Shown here piece after piece: positions 24,661 to 38,990 of a DNA stretch of 64,000 nt. The notes below the pieces were generated by a model. It saw only the letters and a list, made by a program, of their open reading frames with translations. It did not search any database and was not told where the DNA came from. The DNA is from Cardinalis cardinalis (lineage: Eukaryota; Chordata; Aves; Passeriformes; Cardinalidae), in assembly GCA_014549065.1 (NCBI GenBank), contig JACDOX010000043.1, positions 5,062,955-5,126,954 of the forward strand. Direction: 5' to 3'. Every line of letters starts with the position of its first letter. The first letter of the stretch is position 1. Position numbers and translations under genes: made by a program.

Positions 24661-27600
24661 TTGCCTAATGTTTCAGACACAAAGTTCAATTTGACAGATA
24701 ATCAAAGCATATTAGCATCTAAAATAAAAAAAAAATTGTCTCTGAGAAACACGAAAAATGCAGTAGAAGTACAACCTCCTGTACAATAAAATGCCAATAC
24801 TTGCACAAGAAGTTGAAGTACTGCATTAGAATTAATGATGAAATCTGCATGAATTCTTAATCCTTTTCTGACTATTTTTGATTTGGTTTTTGTTGTTGGT
24901 TGATTGGGTTTTTTTTCTTTTAATTTTTCTGTTTCTGGTAGATTGTGTGTGTGATTTTTTCTTGTGCAGAAACCTTACTGTACCTTCATGCCAAGGAGAC
25001 TTCATAAAAGTAGTCTTTTTTTTAATAACAGCATTGGTGTATTTCATTTGAATGCCCATTTTACAGTATTAAAATAATGTGGTTCTAAATTTACAAAGTG
25101 TTTCTCAAAAACTTCGTCAAAAAGTCACAAATACAATGTTTCTACAGTATTTCACACAAATAGAATCTGTACCATAGAGCATAAGAAATGGCATAGTAAA
25201 AAGGCCATGTATAAAGTATATGTAAAAAAGTATAAATATGTTCAGATACTCTTAAATATTTGAATTTCATTTCACCTACCAATCTTTGTATTTAAATTTT
25301 AAAAATAATATTTATATGACCAGCTTTTTATTACATCAGCGTGCTAAAACCATGCACATTTACAAAAAATATTTTAAAGTATTTATATTCCCCTGCAAAA
25401 TACGATATATAAATGGAAGATAGTAGTGTTATCTAAAAATCAAACAAACAGGCAAATAAAAAGAGAAGTATATAATGCCTTTTTGTCAATATTTCCTATA
25501 TGAAATCAAGACAAGTTTTTTCTTACTTGCCTAGCTTAGAATCCTCAGAAGTACTAAGTTTGCTGATGACTCAATAGCAATAGAACAGTCTACATTTGAG
25601 AATTGTAACTGAAAATGATTTAGAAGAATACCTTTTCTTTCCATTTTCCTAGAACGTGCCTGAGCCTCCTCACAAGAAACTAGAAATTCCTCAGTGAGTT
25701 GAGGCTCAAATATAAGAACTACTCCTCTGGCCACACCCACTTTGAGAGCCTTGCCTTAGAGCTTTCTGTGTACATGATACCAAAATGCATGAAGATTCAT
25801 AAAATAAAATTTAACATTTTACCTTGTAAGAGAATGCCATTTTATGTTATTCTTAACCTTTCAAGTATTTTTTAAAGGATGTGTTTGCTTTCAAGAAGTA
25901 CTTAGAATAATAGAAAGAATTGTTCTCAAAAAATAACAGTTCCATTTGCTTTTGTGGATTTGTTTACAGAGGTTTTGATAATATTTTCAAGGCTCTCCTC
26001 AGCTGATGGTGCTAGTATTCACAGTGTGCTAGATAAACTGCCATATCACTTACTCCTTCAGAACTGCACTGCAATTCTTAACAGACATTTGTGACAGTAC
26101 TGCACTAAAGATAAGCAGTTCTGACATAGAGAAAAATAATAGGGACCCCCTTACTTTTTACCTTCATATCCTGGCATAATAATGACACACCGTCCTTAAA
26201 AACCACTGTCTTTTATTTTTGTCCAAAATGTAAGTGAAATATATCACCTATATACAATAGAAAAAAAAATTCAAAATTGAGATAAACACATATCACCGAA
26301 GGAGACAACAGTATATTAAGGAGACAACCAGTATAAGTGGATTAGAAAGGAAATTATTCAGCTATTTAATTAAGAAGCAACAGTATACCCTCACTTCATG
26401 TCAGAGAATATGCTTTTTTAATAGTTTACAGACCTTGCAAACAGTGGTAAAGTAAGAGGAAATAACTTGCATCATCTCTACAACAAAAGACACAATGGTA
26501 ACACCTGAACATAGATGACGGTACATTTTGTTCAGTAGAATTCACCACTGACTTCAACAATGACATTAGTCCTGTTATAATTCAGTGCAATTGCACTTAA
26601 GAAGCTATCATATTTTACATACACAGATTCACTGAGGTCTTTTAAGTCCAATAAGATTGAATTTCAGATACAGTGCAGAGTCACTAGCTGTTCATATAAA
26701 TTTTTGTGTCACATCTGACTCATAGGATAGAAACACATTCCTGCTGCTAGCAATGTAAAAGGAATTCAGCAGATCATCATTCTATAACTCAACAGAAAGC
26801 ATGAATTATTAAAAAGGAAAAAATGAGCGCTTTAAAAAGTAGAGGACTGAATAAACATAGAATATTTTATTAGTTGTGTGACTTCAAATCCTAGAAAAAT
26901 AAAATACTACAATAATATAGCCATATAGGTATCACACAATCTGTTTGTAGAATGTTTTTTTACATTACACAAACTTCTTTGCCATTGCAAACAAGGGGCA
27001 GTAAGACTAAGATCACTGTATCTGTTTCAATATGTATTCTGAAATCCTACTGCAGAAAGAAATTAACAACCAAGAATCTTTTTTTAATGCCTTTTGTAAA
27101 TTAATGGAATAACTCCATAATCTAATTCTACTGAAATTACTATTAACATGATAAAGAGGGGATTAATCTGGAACTGTATAAATATGCAAGTTTGAGTCTT
27201 ATCACATATTAAGAAGGCTTTTTTTTTCCAGTTTGTGAAAGATATTCCTGCAAGTAGTTCCATGGGGATTTATTTTTGATATATTTTTAAGTGCAGACAC
27301 TTAACATTTAAGCACTTTAACATTTAACACTTTCCAGTTTTGAAGAAAAAGCCCAACACTGCAATCTGATTAGCTATCTTATCTGATGTCTTCTATACAT
27401 ATGTATAATTAAAGTGCTAAATTGATTACAGATGATATTTTTAAGTGCTTTTTAACTTTTCCTGTGTTCGGTCACAATGGATTCAAAGATCTACTTATAA
27501 TCAGTGACATAGACATAAAATTAATTTATAATATAAAGCAAAACAAAATTCATATCCATGTAAATATTTGCTACAATACAAAGTACTACATATCTTTCAA

Positions 27601-30600
27601 AATCTGAATATAAACCCAAGGCTAACAATTTCATGTAAGCACACAATTTCTATTTCTTACGGAGTTTATGTATACCAGGAGAATGTTTCTTTGAATTTAT
27701 TGGCATTTCAATTGTAAAAGCATAGCTTTTCTGTATAGATTGTATTCTTGCTTTGTATATTAAAGCACTGAGTTAAGTCCAGTGCAATACTTTCATCACA
27801 AACCAGACACAGAGAAATATCCTGACATACAAAGCCAACCCTCTCCTTTTACCCAGGTAGTTTAAAGTATGTCAAGTATGTAAGAACAAAGTATTTGATA
27901 GTGCAGCTACATGGACAGACAAAGCTAAAGCCTGGGCTTTTGACACCCCCAGGCTGGTGTAGAGCTCTACTGATGAAAATCTGAGCTGACTGAGATGAAA
28001 GGCATTTTGCACCCACTAAGTTCACAATTTCATGTAACTCCCACTTGAAGCAGTGAGCAAAGGCTCCCTCTATTTCAGAAGCAGGCTGAAAACCACACAC
28101 TCAATTCTTCCTAGCACTATATAATTACTGAATGTAAAAGGGGACAGATCTTAACATTTGACTGCCTTGATTTGCAGCTGGAGTAGGAAACAACAGCAGC
28201 AGTTATTATCTTACCAGTTGGACAGTACAAGAGTGAGAGGAGGAATTTAGCACAGTTAGTGCTCTTCTCATTTCCTCTTCTCCACTATATCACAGCAGCA
28301 GATTAAACGAAGCATAAAACCCTAAGACAGCCTCTGTGGAGTTTCTTTTTTATGCAGCAATAGGGGATGGTGCTACATTGACTGAAACTTTTTTGCAAAG
28401 TAGTTCCCAGATAATACAGCTACTCTTCATCATCCATTGATCAGGAAAAACATCACTAATTGAGCACTTAACCTACTTTGAACAAGGTTTGAAGGATAAA
28501 GATACTTCTGCAGTTTCTCTTATGTTCTATCAGTTGAATTACTGATCTGCACACTTCAGACGGAGGACCATGGGTGACATCCAAAATATTTTTTTAGGTT
28601 TACACTTGTATGGAAAACAGTGACTTCAGGTTAGGCGTTTATGAGCATTTAATTTCTGTAAGACATTGCACAGCTTGATATCCTCTTGATTTTGCTCTGA
28701 CTTCTGACAAACACAAAAGTCTACCAGTTAAAAAAATCTCTTAAACCTAGTTGCACTAAATTCTAGGCAAAAAAAAAAAAAGCATTAAACCATGCTGAAA
28801 TAACAAACATTAGGACAAAAACTTTAAAAAACCCACAAAACCTGGAGCACTCCAGGCAAAATCCAAGGCAGGTGAGTTTTGTATGACTTAAAGTTTTCAT
28901 CAATCTCTTTCTAAAGCTGCTAGACAATTCAAATTCTAACTGGTAAAGACTGAGCTTTTGAATAAAGATATACAAGCTATTTACTCAGAACTGGGCATTA
29001 TAATTCTAGGGGTTCATTCTATTACACAAGACATATGTGAAGCTTACTACTCATTGTCTTGATGTGTTTCAAAATTTCTGGTCAGAGTTCAGGTTACTGA
29101 ACCCTCCCTTATATCTGCTATTTTAATTCTCTTAAAGATATAAAATCAAACAAACAAAAAAAATATAGATGCTTCTACTTATTTCATCAATTCAACTGAA
29201 CCAATATTTCTAGTTGCGTTAATGTTGAAACTCTTTTAATTAGATACATTTTTCTCTTCACCTCTAATTTTTTTAAGCGCTCACTCAGCTTTAACATTTT
29301 AACAGTCTCCAACTTTATCAAGCAAAATAGAAAGAAAAAGTAAAAATGTTTTTAAATTAGCTTTAAATAAGTCACTTTGTAGGAATAGCAATACATGTAT
29401 TTTAGCTAACTGTTCTCAGATAGTAAGAAGACAAATGCAAAGGTTAATGCCAATAGATTCCAGTTAATTACACTCAAGCCCTCCTGAAAATATATATTAT
29501 CTTTTTTATTTGTATTTCTAAATAAGGCAGTAGATTCTATACCACCATAAAAATGAATAATAGAGTTTATTTTCTTCTTGGAAACAGCATTGAGAATAAA
29601 ATTACATTCATCTGTGTCATATATTTCTGTTACTAGACTTACTTCACATGCACCTAATCTTAACTTTGTCAGATACAGAGAAAAATTTTAAAATATAACC
29701 ATTGAAATTAATTAAAGTGTAAAAATCTGTAACAGAGGAGAAATTCCATATTTTAGTTACATACTCAAGAATAAGGATTGCTCATTTTTAAAAAATAAAT
29801 TATTCTTCAGCAAGCAAGTCATATAGCTGTAATTTTTCTTAACAAACTACATTTCCAGTTAAAACATCCTTCATTACTTGTTTTTGGTAATCAAAAATGT
29901 TAAGAGTTTGAACAATAAAATGTAATTTTGCATGCTGATGGATTACTTGTTATTTAAATGAAGGATAGAGGAGAAAGTAGCATCCATTAATGTGTGTGAG
30001 TGTAAATATTGGCAAGTCAATTTCCCTTCTGTTATTTTTTAAAGTAAAGGTCTATGTTGAAGCATGTTAACTTTAAGACTAAAAAAAGGTTTTAAAGCAT
30101 TATTTATCAAAATTGTCATTTGTCATGTTATACGTGGTGAAATACCCTGGTGATATTAATGGCTTTATTTTCTGAACTTAGGTCATATTGGTTTGACAGT
30201 CCTCCAGCCAAAACCACTAGGAGGTTTTTCTGCTGTCTTCATTGAAACTTGGAGTGTTCAGCTCATATTTGAGCTACAAGTGAACATTATTTAAATTGCA
30301 GTACTTGCCTGAAGCCTACATAATATATCAGGTTTAGTTATACTCTGAAAATATGAAATTTCATTGGCTGAAAATTCTGTCACATTTGTCGAATTAATCA
30401 CTTGCATAAGAAGAGAACTGCCCTCCAGAGACAAATGTGAAAGATCTCATAGGCAACTGTTTGCACAGTAAAATGCCATGTTTTTCTAATTACTTCTTTT
30501 ACAGAAGCGGTGGAATGCTTTTATCTGATCTTATCACTTCAGATAGCACCCATACATTCTCTTCACCTCCTTCCTTCCTCTCAACAGTATTTTCACGTGC

Positions 30601-33600
30601 AGAGAAATAAAGATGGAATTATTAAAACATACTTTTCTGTTCTCTAAAAAATAAAACAGAAATTTGAGCTTCTGCTTGATATTTGCAGAATTTACAAACC
30701 CTATAGGGATGCTAGCCAGTTTGTCACTATCCAAGGCAGCAATCACAAAGAGAGAAGCTCTGAAACCATTCCCAGCTGTGTCTCTCCTGGGTCAGTGTTA
30801 ACTGAAGCACTGTTGCCCTGCTTCTCCTCTAGCTCATCATCAGCTTTACAGAGGCAATACTAGACTTAGAAATTATTCCCTCTTTCACAGCACTGTGACT
30901 ATGTGCTGCTTGTACTAACATGGCCCAGTGCAATCAGAATGTGTTAATTTTGTACTCAAAAAGGGATTAAGATGGGGTCAAGAATACTGGAAAATATCAG
31001 TGCTCAGCTACTATTGTTAGAATGTGGCCAACACCTCAGAATTAAGGGGGAACTCAGAAAATTTTATCTTTCCATTTTTGCTACTGGTGGTTTGGAGATT
31101 ATACATCTCAATGTTTCTTTAATAGGGAACTCTTTAAAGAAAGAATGTTCACATATTCAGTATCATGAGGGTATTCAAGAGCAAAACAGCACCTTTCCAT
31201 GCATGTAAAATGTTGCTAATGAATACTTCCCCAAAACTGTGTTTAATCTATATCCTTTTAGGAAGCAACAAATACTGCAATATCTACTTACAGAATAAAT
31301 TAACTACCAGGTTATTTTCTCACAATGTGAAATAACAAAAAATTATTTCATTAAAACTTGAGTTTTAGATATAATCAAACACCTCATACATCAGGGAATT
31401 AGGATTTTGAGCGCCACTGATCACTCAAGTGATGGAATCATCACTTTTGATCTTATTCATGATGGATAGCTAATATTCATTTAATGCTGAAGTAAAAACC
31501 ACCACCAGTAGCTAAACATTCATGATTTCTCTGACTGAGAGATAGTGCTCAGTAAGAAATTGTAATCCACTTACTGCTTTTATTACTGAAATAATTGCTG
31601 ACAGTAAATGCTGTCATAAAACTGGTGGTGTTGGGAAATTTCACTTGAAATGATTGAAAGAAAAAAAATCCAATTATAACTTCTAAGTGAATTTTATATT
31701 CTTAGTTCATTCTCTTTCACAACTCTACTGGTATTAAAAACATTCCCACTGTTTTCCAAAGCATTTTGCACTCTTCAATGTGTTGTGACATACCCTCCTA
31801 AGTCCTAGTGAAGCACACTGTATAACTGATACATTTCTGTTATCTAGCTATGTAGCTGTTAAGCATCATACAGGTTTTGATCTCTCATATGGAAAATGCC
31901 ATAGAAGGAGAAATTATAATAATTTAAACAATTTCAACAATATAATTTACTAATTTTCATCACAGTTCCCTGGTAGTCTTCGTTACTTCAGTCATACTCC
32001 ATGCACCTTTTATTAGTCTTGACAAAACATATGAAAATGGTAGCATAGCTTTCCAGGAGATTTCTTTGCTTGTCTTCACATTGTTTCTTGGCAAATGCCT
32101 TACCATACTCAAGCTTGGCTTACAAATTTGACTTTCTATGTTTTGTACAGGGAGAAGTTTTCTCCAAACATCTTCAAAAATTTTTCTGGAGTGCAGGCTA
32201 TTTATCTAATAACCTTTCTAAGTTATCTATATTATTTAAAGTAACTATCATTTTTAATTAAACAAAGCAGGTAACAATTACTGAATTCCCTGTACTAAAG
32301 GTCCTAGTCCTACCACCTGGAATCAAATGAATGATCAATAAAAAGTCATATTGTTTTTTTGTTGGATTTCTAAATAAGCTATAAAGCCAAAAGAGAGCAC
32401 ACAAATACTTTTTCTCATTGTAATGCTAATAACATGTAATGAATTGGTGCAAAAGAAAGTAACAATTACTACTGCTGTATTACGAGGACTATGTTACTTC
32501 TATTATCCTGCACTATCACCAAGGCTCGTTGGAAAGCATTCTACAGAGGCTTTTCAAATTTTTTATTTAATTGACTATGCTGACATTCTGAGACTAAAGT
32601 GCAAAGATTTATTGTCATTTGAAGTGCAGCTATTCAAAGGTCTAAATCAAAATTAAGAAGTTTGAGGCTTGGATGTCTCTTCTCTGACTTTAGTTACTTT
32701 TAGCCACACTACTGCCAATGATATTTAGGCTGAAAAGCAGAAACCTCAAATGCTTTTTGAAAATTGCAACAACTACAATTGTACTTCAGTTTTCTTCAAT
32801 ACATGTTCTCTGACATTACTGTCCTGGTCATCTCGGGCTCCTTCTGTTCAATATTTAAAATAACTTGAACAATTTATTCCTGGATTTTTTCAACACACTT
32901 CAAGGTCTGTTTCTCATCTTTATTGGGCTTTGGTAGACTGCTCTCACCAATATTTTTAACATGTTTTTACTGCTGGAACTTTTTCAGGGGAGGTTTTATT
33001 TTCAAAATTCAAGGTGTATCAAGTCTAGGCAAAACAACACAATATTGAACTCACAGTCCTCAAACAAAGGGGAAACTCTTACACCTAGAAACTCCTAGAA
33101 ATTCCTCACTTTTATCATAAATTGCAGATTTCACATCTGTCAACAGGTGTTATGTAAGGGCAAACACACATCAAAGGAATAAAGGATCTTAAATTCAGCC
33201 TGTAATTGAAAAGCTACTTACATTTTACATGGGATTCGGGATGCTCAGGTTCTATTGACAGTAACGGAGATCCCAAAAACCGCAACAGACACGACGTGAT
33301 TATGCACTAAGTCATTTGGCAAGAAGAAAAATCCTCTGAGGCCAGGTCATCAGAACCATAGAAAACTTTCTAATACAAATTCAGTATTAACTAATATTGA
33401 AAGAAATATAACTCTCAAGGATGTTCATTTGTAGGGATGAAGCTGTTTCTCAGGTAGTGAACTTCTACTTTATTTTGTGCAAATCTTCTCTAAAGTACAA
33501 GTAACCTTGGATTTATCCCGGAAACCAATAACAACCACCTGAAATATAAGCATGTTGATGAACAGCTTAAAGATTTTTAAACTATAGAAAACCCAACATT

Positions 33601-35756
33601 TCTTGCTTTATGTTGTTATCTTTATATTAGGGGTTTAAAGGTTTTTATAATATCTCCTTATATTTATAATTTTTTGTGTGAGTTCCTCCTCTACTACATT
33701 AACCATATCATAGTTTTATGTTGCATTTTTAAATAATGGCTCTCTAGCATGTAATTTTTACTTAACCAAAAAAATCTTAAGATTCTTTTTTTCCTCTAGT
33801 TTCAATTAAGGCTAAATTTACGGAACTATCTCCAGAAAAAACCTCAGATTACTGGGGTCTTTACATTAATCTCCCACACAGCTTTTAGCACCTCTGTGTA
33901 GTCCACATCCCATCACCACTTAATTAAAAAGGATTTTGTCACCATCTCTTCATGCAGAAGAATCAGGCTTTGCAAGATTCTTCTCCATCTTCTAAATGTT
34001 CTAAATCGAGAAATTTTAGACATTATTTGTCAAACATAAACAGGACAAAATTATTAATTTTAGAATTTTTTTGTCAAACATGACAAAAGCGTAGATATTG
34101 TCAGAATTTACACCAATTAATCTATGAATCAAAAAGCACAATTACATACTCACATTTGATGCAGAAGAGCAATTGCTACTGATTCATGCATACATAAAAA
34201 ATTAAGCATTTCAACAGCAATATTTGGGGCTAAGAATTTTTTCATATGTTTTACTTTTCAAATGTGAAATACAATTAGGCCTTTGACTGTGGAAAATAAT
34301 TACCATGACATCAAGCTTTATTTCTGTTTATTGAATATCTTGCTGTAGTTTCTCTCTATATATACATCAAGTGGTGCTATTCCCATTTGAATTTATGTTA
34401 GAATCTCCATTTTATAGATTTCATGTCTTTTAAAGATGATTTTAGGGAAAGGTAAACTGTGGTGATTTTTCTGAAGAGGATCTGATCTGATTAATTTTCA
34501 GAGACCTAATGTACAGTCTTTATCTTATGTGACAGGGAAACTAGAAGATAATCTGAAGCCTTAAACTAGAAACAGAAAAATAAAGTTAATTGTTGAATGA
34601 ATTTACTTAAGAAACTGTTCTCAAAGAGTATACCTAGTGTAAAATGTATACATGGAAATCACTTTCTATGCTGGATCATTTCAATCTATCATTTTGATTA
34701 CGAATGAAAAAAAACAACTTTCTGTTTTCAGATGCCATTTATTCTCCTGTGTTCCAAACTAGAATATTATTCATTTTCTACTCCATGATCTTTCCACTTT
34801 ACTTTTTTAAAGGGAATCAAAGAATTGATAAATAAATTCAATAAATTAAAATCTGGCTTTCTCAATTTAAGCTTTATACTTAATTATGTATATGAGATTA
34901 TATTATTTAAATTGAAAAATTGCTCCATAGCAATTTTATCTTTTTCTCTAAACAAAGTTTCAAAAAATTATCTCATTTAATGAAATAACATTTTTGCAAA
35001 TTTTCACATTATGCAAATTCTTTTTCCATTGCACCAATGTGTAATCCTACAAGTGAAACGCCTTATCACCACTATCTAAATTATTCTATATATACTTGGT
35101 TGTTATATTTTACACTACTTAGACATCAATCTTGAAAGCTGTTGGATGTTGAAATTCAAAGTGACATTTGGAATCTGCTGTAACTGCATCATTTGATAGT
35201 AATGTGAACTGTTACTGAAAATATGCTAAAAGGATAAAATTACAGAACAAATTAAGGCCTTGCTTTCCGCATGCTTATGTATTCGTTAAGCTATGGTTAC
35301 CAATAGTCTGAACATGGATGAAATTTCTGCAGAATCAAGCTGAAGGAATGCATACTATTAACAGATTGCCATGGTCTAGAAAAAGAGAAACTATGAGAAT
35401 GCATTTTGTGAGAGAATGACTACACTTAACCAGACCAAGAGTCTTCTAGACAGCATCCTGTAACCTGCACTAGCCATAAGCAGATATCTGACAAAAGAAA
35501 GAACTGGACAGCCATAATTTATACACTTGCAAAGGCAAGTAACCTCCTAAAAATCCACCCACTTCCCTCTCTGAGAATTTTTTAGCCAAGGACAGCTTAA
35601 GTTATAAAGAGAATAAGGGCATAAAATAGCACCCAATTTTACTATGAACTGTGTTTACTAGGTTATGTGATTGGAAGCTTCTCTCCACACAATTGAACTA
35701 AAGTGATGTAAGAAATACTGACAACCTCTTGATTCCCTACGCAGCCCAGACCCTCT
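24661..35756. other. Long intronic stretch, no gene or recognised element
   Basis: About 11 kb of AT-rich intron between the PDE4D7 and PDE4D4 exons. All open frames are short and unsupported. I recognise no CR1, LTR, tRNA or coding exon. Conserved noncoding enhancers are possible in such an intron but cannot be judged without alignment. Confidence 0.5.
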
Positions 35757-36677
35757 TGTAGTGGTTTTGGTTCGCCAATTTAAGATTTCCGTAATTTTGA
35801 GACTTTCCTGGCCAATGGACCAAAGAAATGTGGCGGTTCGGTGCTGGCCAATCACCAATACACTTACTTCCTGCACAGGATTAGGAGAAAGGCAAAGCAG
35901 GCTCCAAAATTTTAAAAGGTTTGATGAAAATTTTATTAAAAGTAACTAAAATAAAAAGAGTAGTAAGAATCAAAACAAACCCTTTAGAACACTTCTCCTC
36001 CCCCCAGAACCTTTTCTTTCCACTGACGATGTAAAGAAACAAGGTCTGAAATTTCTGGTCAGTTTACCACCTCTGGAATAGTCTTTCTTCCGCTCACTTA
36101 GGGAGAGAAGTCCCTCTTGTTAAGGTTATGGAGACTTCTCCCCAAGAGGAAAGAAAACAGTCTTCTCACGGTTCTTAATTCCATCATGAATAGCAGCCGC
36201 CCAGGGAGCCCTGCCATCATGAAGTCCTTTCCATTGCCACAAGCCTTCCCACAGCTTGTCGATGGGTCATGTTGACTTATGGGGTATTGTTTAATAGATG
36301 AGCTGTTCAAAGGCGAAAGTTCTCATTATCTATTTCTAAAATCATCTTCATCCCTGGGAACAGAGATCTCCACCTGGAAGCACAGGACTACTCGCTTTCT
36401 CTGCTCAAACTTCTAATGGGATCACAGCCATTTCAACATCAGCTTATCTAAGCATGGAGGACTTTGCTCGGTATCAGTTTGAACACGTTCATTTTCCTAC
36501 AATTTCATGCGTTATAAGGAGAAAGAGTCCTTTCTCCATAGCTTACAAGAGGATTTCAGCTCCAAAAACAAGGCATCTCCTTGCCCCTCCCATCTGAGAC
36601 TTAACTTTTTCCTCACTGACCTTGACGTCTTTATGTCGTTCCTTTACATACTTGCATCTTGTTCCTTTCTCTCACTC

Positions 36678-36678
36678 N
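36678..36678. other. Ambiguous base (N)
   Basis: A single undetermined base within the LTR at 35757-37123. It may reflect polymorphism or mixed copies of a multi-copy element in the assembly. Confidence 0.95.
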
Positions 36679-36721
36679 AGGGAGGATTGAAGCACTGAAA
36701 GGGTTAACATCATGCCTGGGC

Positions 36722-36728
36722 TTTTAAA
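36722..36728 (-). promoter_or_regulatory. TATA-like box of the ERV LTR
   Basis: The minus strand reads CATTTAAAAGCC immediately downstream of about 390 bases of CpG-rich sequence. This is the arrangement expected of an LTR core promoter. It points in the same direction as PDE4D transcription. Confidence 0.45.
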
Positions 36729-37123
36729 TGGTTGCACAGACCCCCCGGTCGAGCTGGGTGCTCTAGACGGCAGCTGAGCGAGGTGGCTCGGATGTGATGA
36801 GCCAGGCCGTCACTCAGCAGCAGCACGCCGGCATGGGGGCGGGGGTTGGCTTCTTCCCCCTGCCCGATGGTTGCGGGCAACTCCCACGGGGAAAATCCAG
36901 ACACCGAGGCCGGCGCCATCGGGCCCGCGGCACCCCTCTCCCTGCCCGGGAGCAGATGGGGGAAGCGGGGAGGAGCCCAAAGGCGGCCCGGGCAAAGGGA
37001 GGCCGGCCACGGGAAGGGCCGGTGGACCCGGCCCCGGACGAGGCCTCACCAGCCGCGTCCCCTCGCTCCTGACTGGAAGGGAAAGTTCCCGCTGTTTTTC
37101 GTTTTTAACGCATGTGTTTCACA

Positions 37124-38629
37124 GAGGAGTGTCCAGCTTCTCAGTGGTTCAACAGACTGTCACAAGAAACACAAGAAGCTTTGCATCACTTCCCTGAATT
37201 TTTCCTATTCCAAGCCATGACGCATTTCTTTGCCTGTGCAACTCTTTGTCACTTGCTAATTTAGAGAAAGAATCACAAATGACAATAAAACCTGTAAATC
37301 AGTCTTAACTGAGATCACACAATAGCAACTCTGCATGCAGACCCATAGAAAAACGTAAATGCTCAGAATTAATATGTTTCTGGTTTGATTTTCTCTCTCA
37401 TGTGCTTTGGCTGCTCAGACACCAGGCATTAGTCTTTGTACAACCACACCAGTTGCCTCTGAGCTTATCTGTGCTCTCCCTCAACAATGAACCATATCCG
37501 TCTGGGCCAAGGCAGCTTGGATGAAATTGTCCCAAAGGCTGGATTCACCCAAACTGCTGCCTGAATCACTCTTTTGAAGTGATTTCTTTTTTCCCTTAGC
37601 TTTATGTGCCTTTGGCAGTCTAGTTTCTTGTTTGTATTTATATGCTGCTGCTATGAAGGTGATTGAAATGTCAATGAGAGAGAGCCCAACACATCTTCAC
37701 TAGTGAAGCTAATGTCAAAGAATAACTTCCAACATTAAAAAAATCCTTGTGAAATGTATTCTTCTGTCTGGATAGGCTTTCTGATTTCTTCTGTCGTCTC
37801 TAAATTGATGTAAATATGAGATAGTGAGGTATATCTTAAGATATTATTGTGTTATGCATTACTTTTCACATTGCACTATCATTGGTGAATCACTATGTTT
37901 AATTTTTCACAATTTTGAACAGTGTGTGAATTTGGATTTGACTGACTGCCCAAAGAAGTATTTTAACAAAATAGTTACTTTGCTGATTAACTACCCAAAT
38001 AAACCTCCAGACAATACCTGAAAATTACAAATCTTTTAAGAAATATTAGTAGAATATGTTGACCACTTATGGTGCAGAAAGTAAAGCTGTGTGGATGAAT
38101 GCCCAGCCTTCCCCCACCTCACTGAAACTTTAACCCATTAGAAACAGTCTTTTACTTCTGAGATATCCCCGAGAAGATGAGCCATTGTAGCTGTAGGTCT
38201 TAGCACCAATAACCATCTAAGCAGATGACTGTTCAATAGACTAAGAAGAATCATCAAGAGGAATCATTTAATGGGGTCATTTAGCAAATTATCTGTCTCT
38301 TTAAAAAGTCAAAGCTATGGAACAAGCAAACAGTCTTTCCTCCTCTGTTTAATACAGAGAAAATTATGCAAATGCAAAAGCAAAGAACAGCGTGTAGTCA
38401 TATTAAAAATCCCCCTCCCCTTTTTATGGGATTCATACAGGATTTTAACAAAAATTGAATATTAAAATAATACTTTAATCAAAAAAATACTACATTATCA
38501 GTCATTGACTCACTTTCTTCTAGTATAATGGATAAACTGTGATTGAGAGCTTAGAAACAATAGAAGGACACCAAATTGGTTGAAGAGAGAACTTCTGATA
38601 GAGATAAAAAAGAAGTGTAGGTGGTGGAA
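37124..38629. other. Intronic sequence, no gene seen
   Basis: AT-rich intron between an LTR and a CR1 fragment. Nothing is recognised in it. Confidence 0.5.
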
Positions 38630-38990
38630 GAAGAAATATTTCCAGGAAGGAATACTGAAGTATCTGCTGGCTTTTCAGGCATAGCACCTTAAAAGCCAAA
38701 GCTCAGCTCAGGATGAACCAGGCAACTCAGATGAAGGGTAACAAAAAAGTGGATCAAAGACAAAAATAAGAAAAAGTAAACATGGGCTTGCTGCTGAATG
38801 GAGTAACAAACAAAGTGACAAAGGATGTGGAATGTGCTGAAGCATCCCAACCCTTCTTTTCCTTATTTTATTTGCAAGGTCTGTTCTCAGGCCTCAACTA
38901 GACCAAAAGCAAAGTTTTGGGAAGGAGAAGATACCACCCACTGTGGGGAGAGATCAGGTTAGGTTTGAGTTCCTGGAACCATATGGTATT
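38630..38990 (+). mobile_element. CR1 LINE internal fragment
   Basis: Matches the CR1 region just upstream of the reverse transcriptase: 'ggaatactgaagtatctgct' followed by 'aaaagccaaagctcagctc', a degraded 'gatgaaccaggcaactcag' and 'gggtaacaaaaaagtgg'. These are the same blocks found near 6455 in the longer CR1 copy. It is truncated at both ends, with no 3' tail, and has no open frame. Confidence 0.7.

Larger units (their letters stand above)
35757..37123 (-). mobile_element. Avian endogenous retrovirus LTR, probably solo
   Basis: A block of clearly foreign composition with the layout of a long bird ERV LTR. The left edge starts TGTAGTGGTTTTGG and the right edge ends near 'tttcaca', giving TG...CA ends. 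Read on the minus strand, it has a CpG-rich U3-like part (about 37120-36735), a TATA-like TTTAAAA at 36728-36722 and an AATAAA polyadenylation signal at 35937-35932. The spacing between the last two is about 790 bases, similar to the long R regions of other bird LTRs in this window. Reversed CCAAT boxes lie near 35812 and 35846. I see no target-site duplication and no gag, pol or env. Orientation and right boundary are inferred. Confidence 0.65.

Noticed and set aside
35757..35762. Target-site duplication for the LTR at 35757-37123
   Set aside because: The left flank CCCTCT does not recur at the chosen right edge. A CCCTCT near 36934 would place the end inside continuing CpG-rich sequence without a CA terminus, so I did not use it.
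36794..37220. Several open frames in the GC-rich half of the LTR
   Set aside because: No retroviral or host protein similarity. GC-rich and stop-poor, with inconsistent frames.
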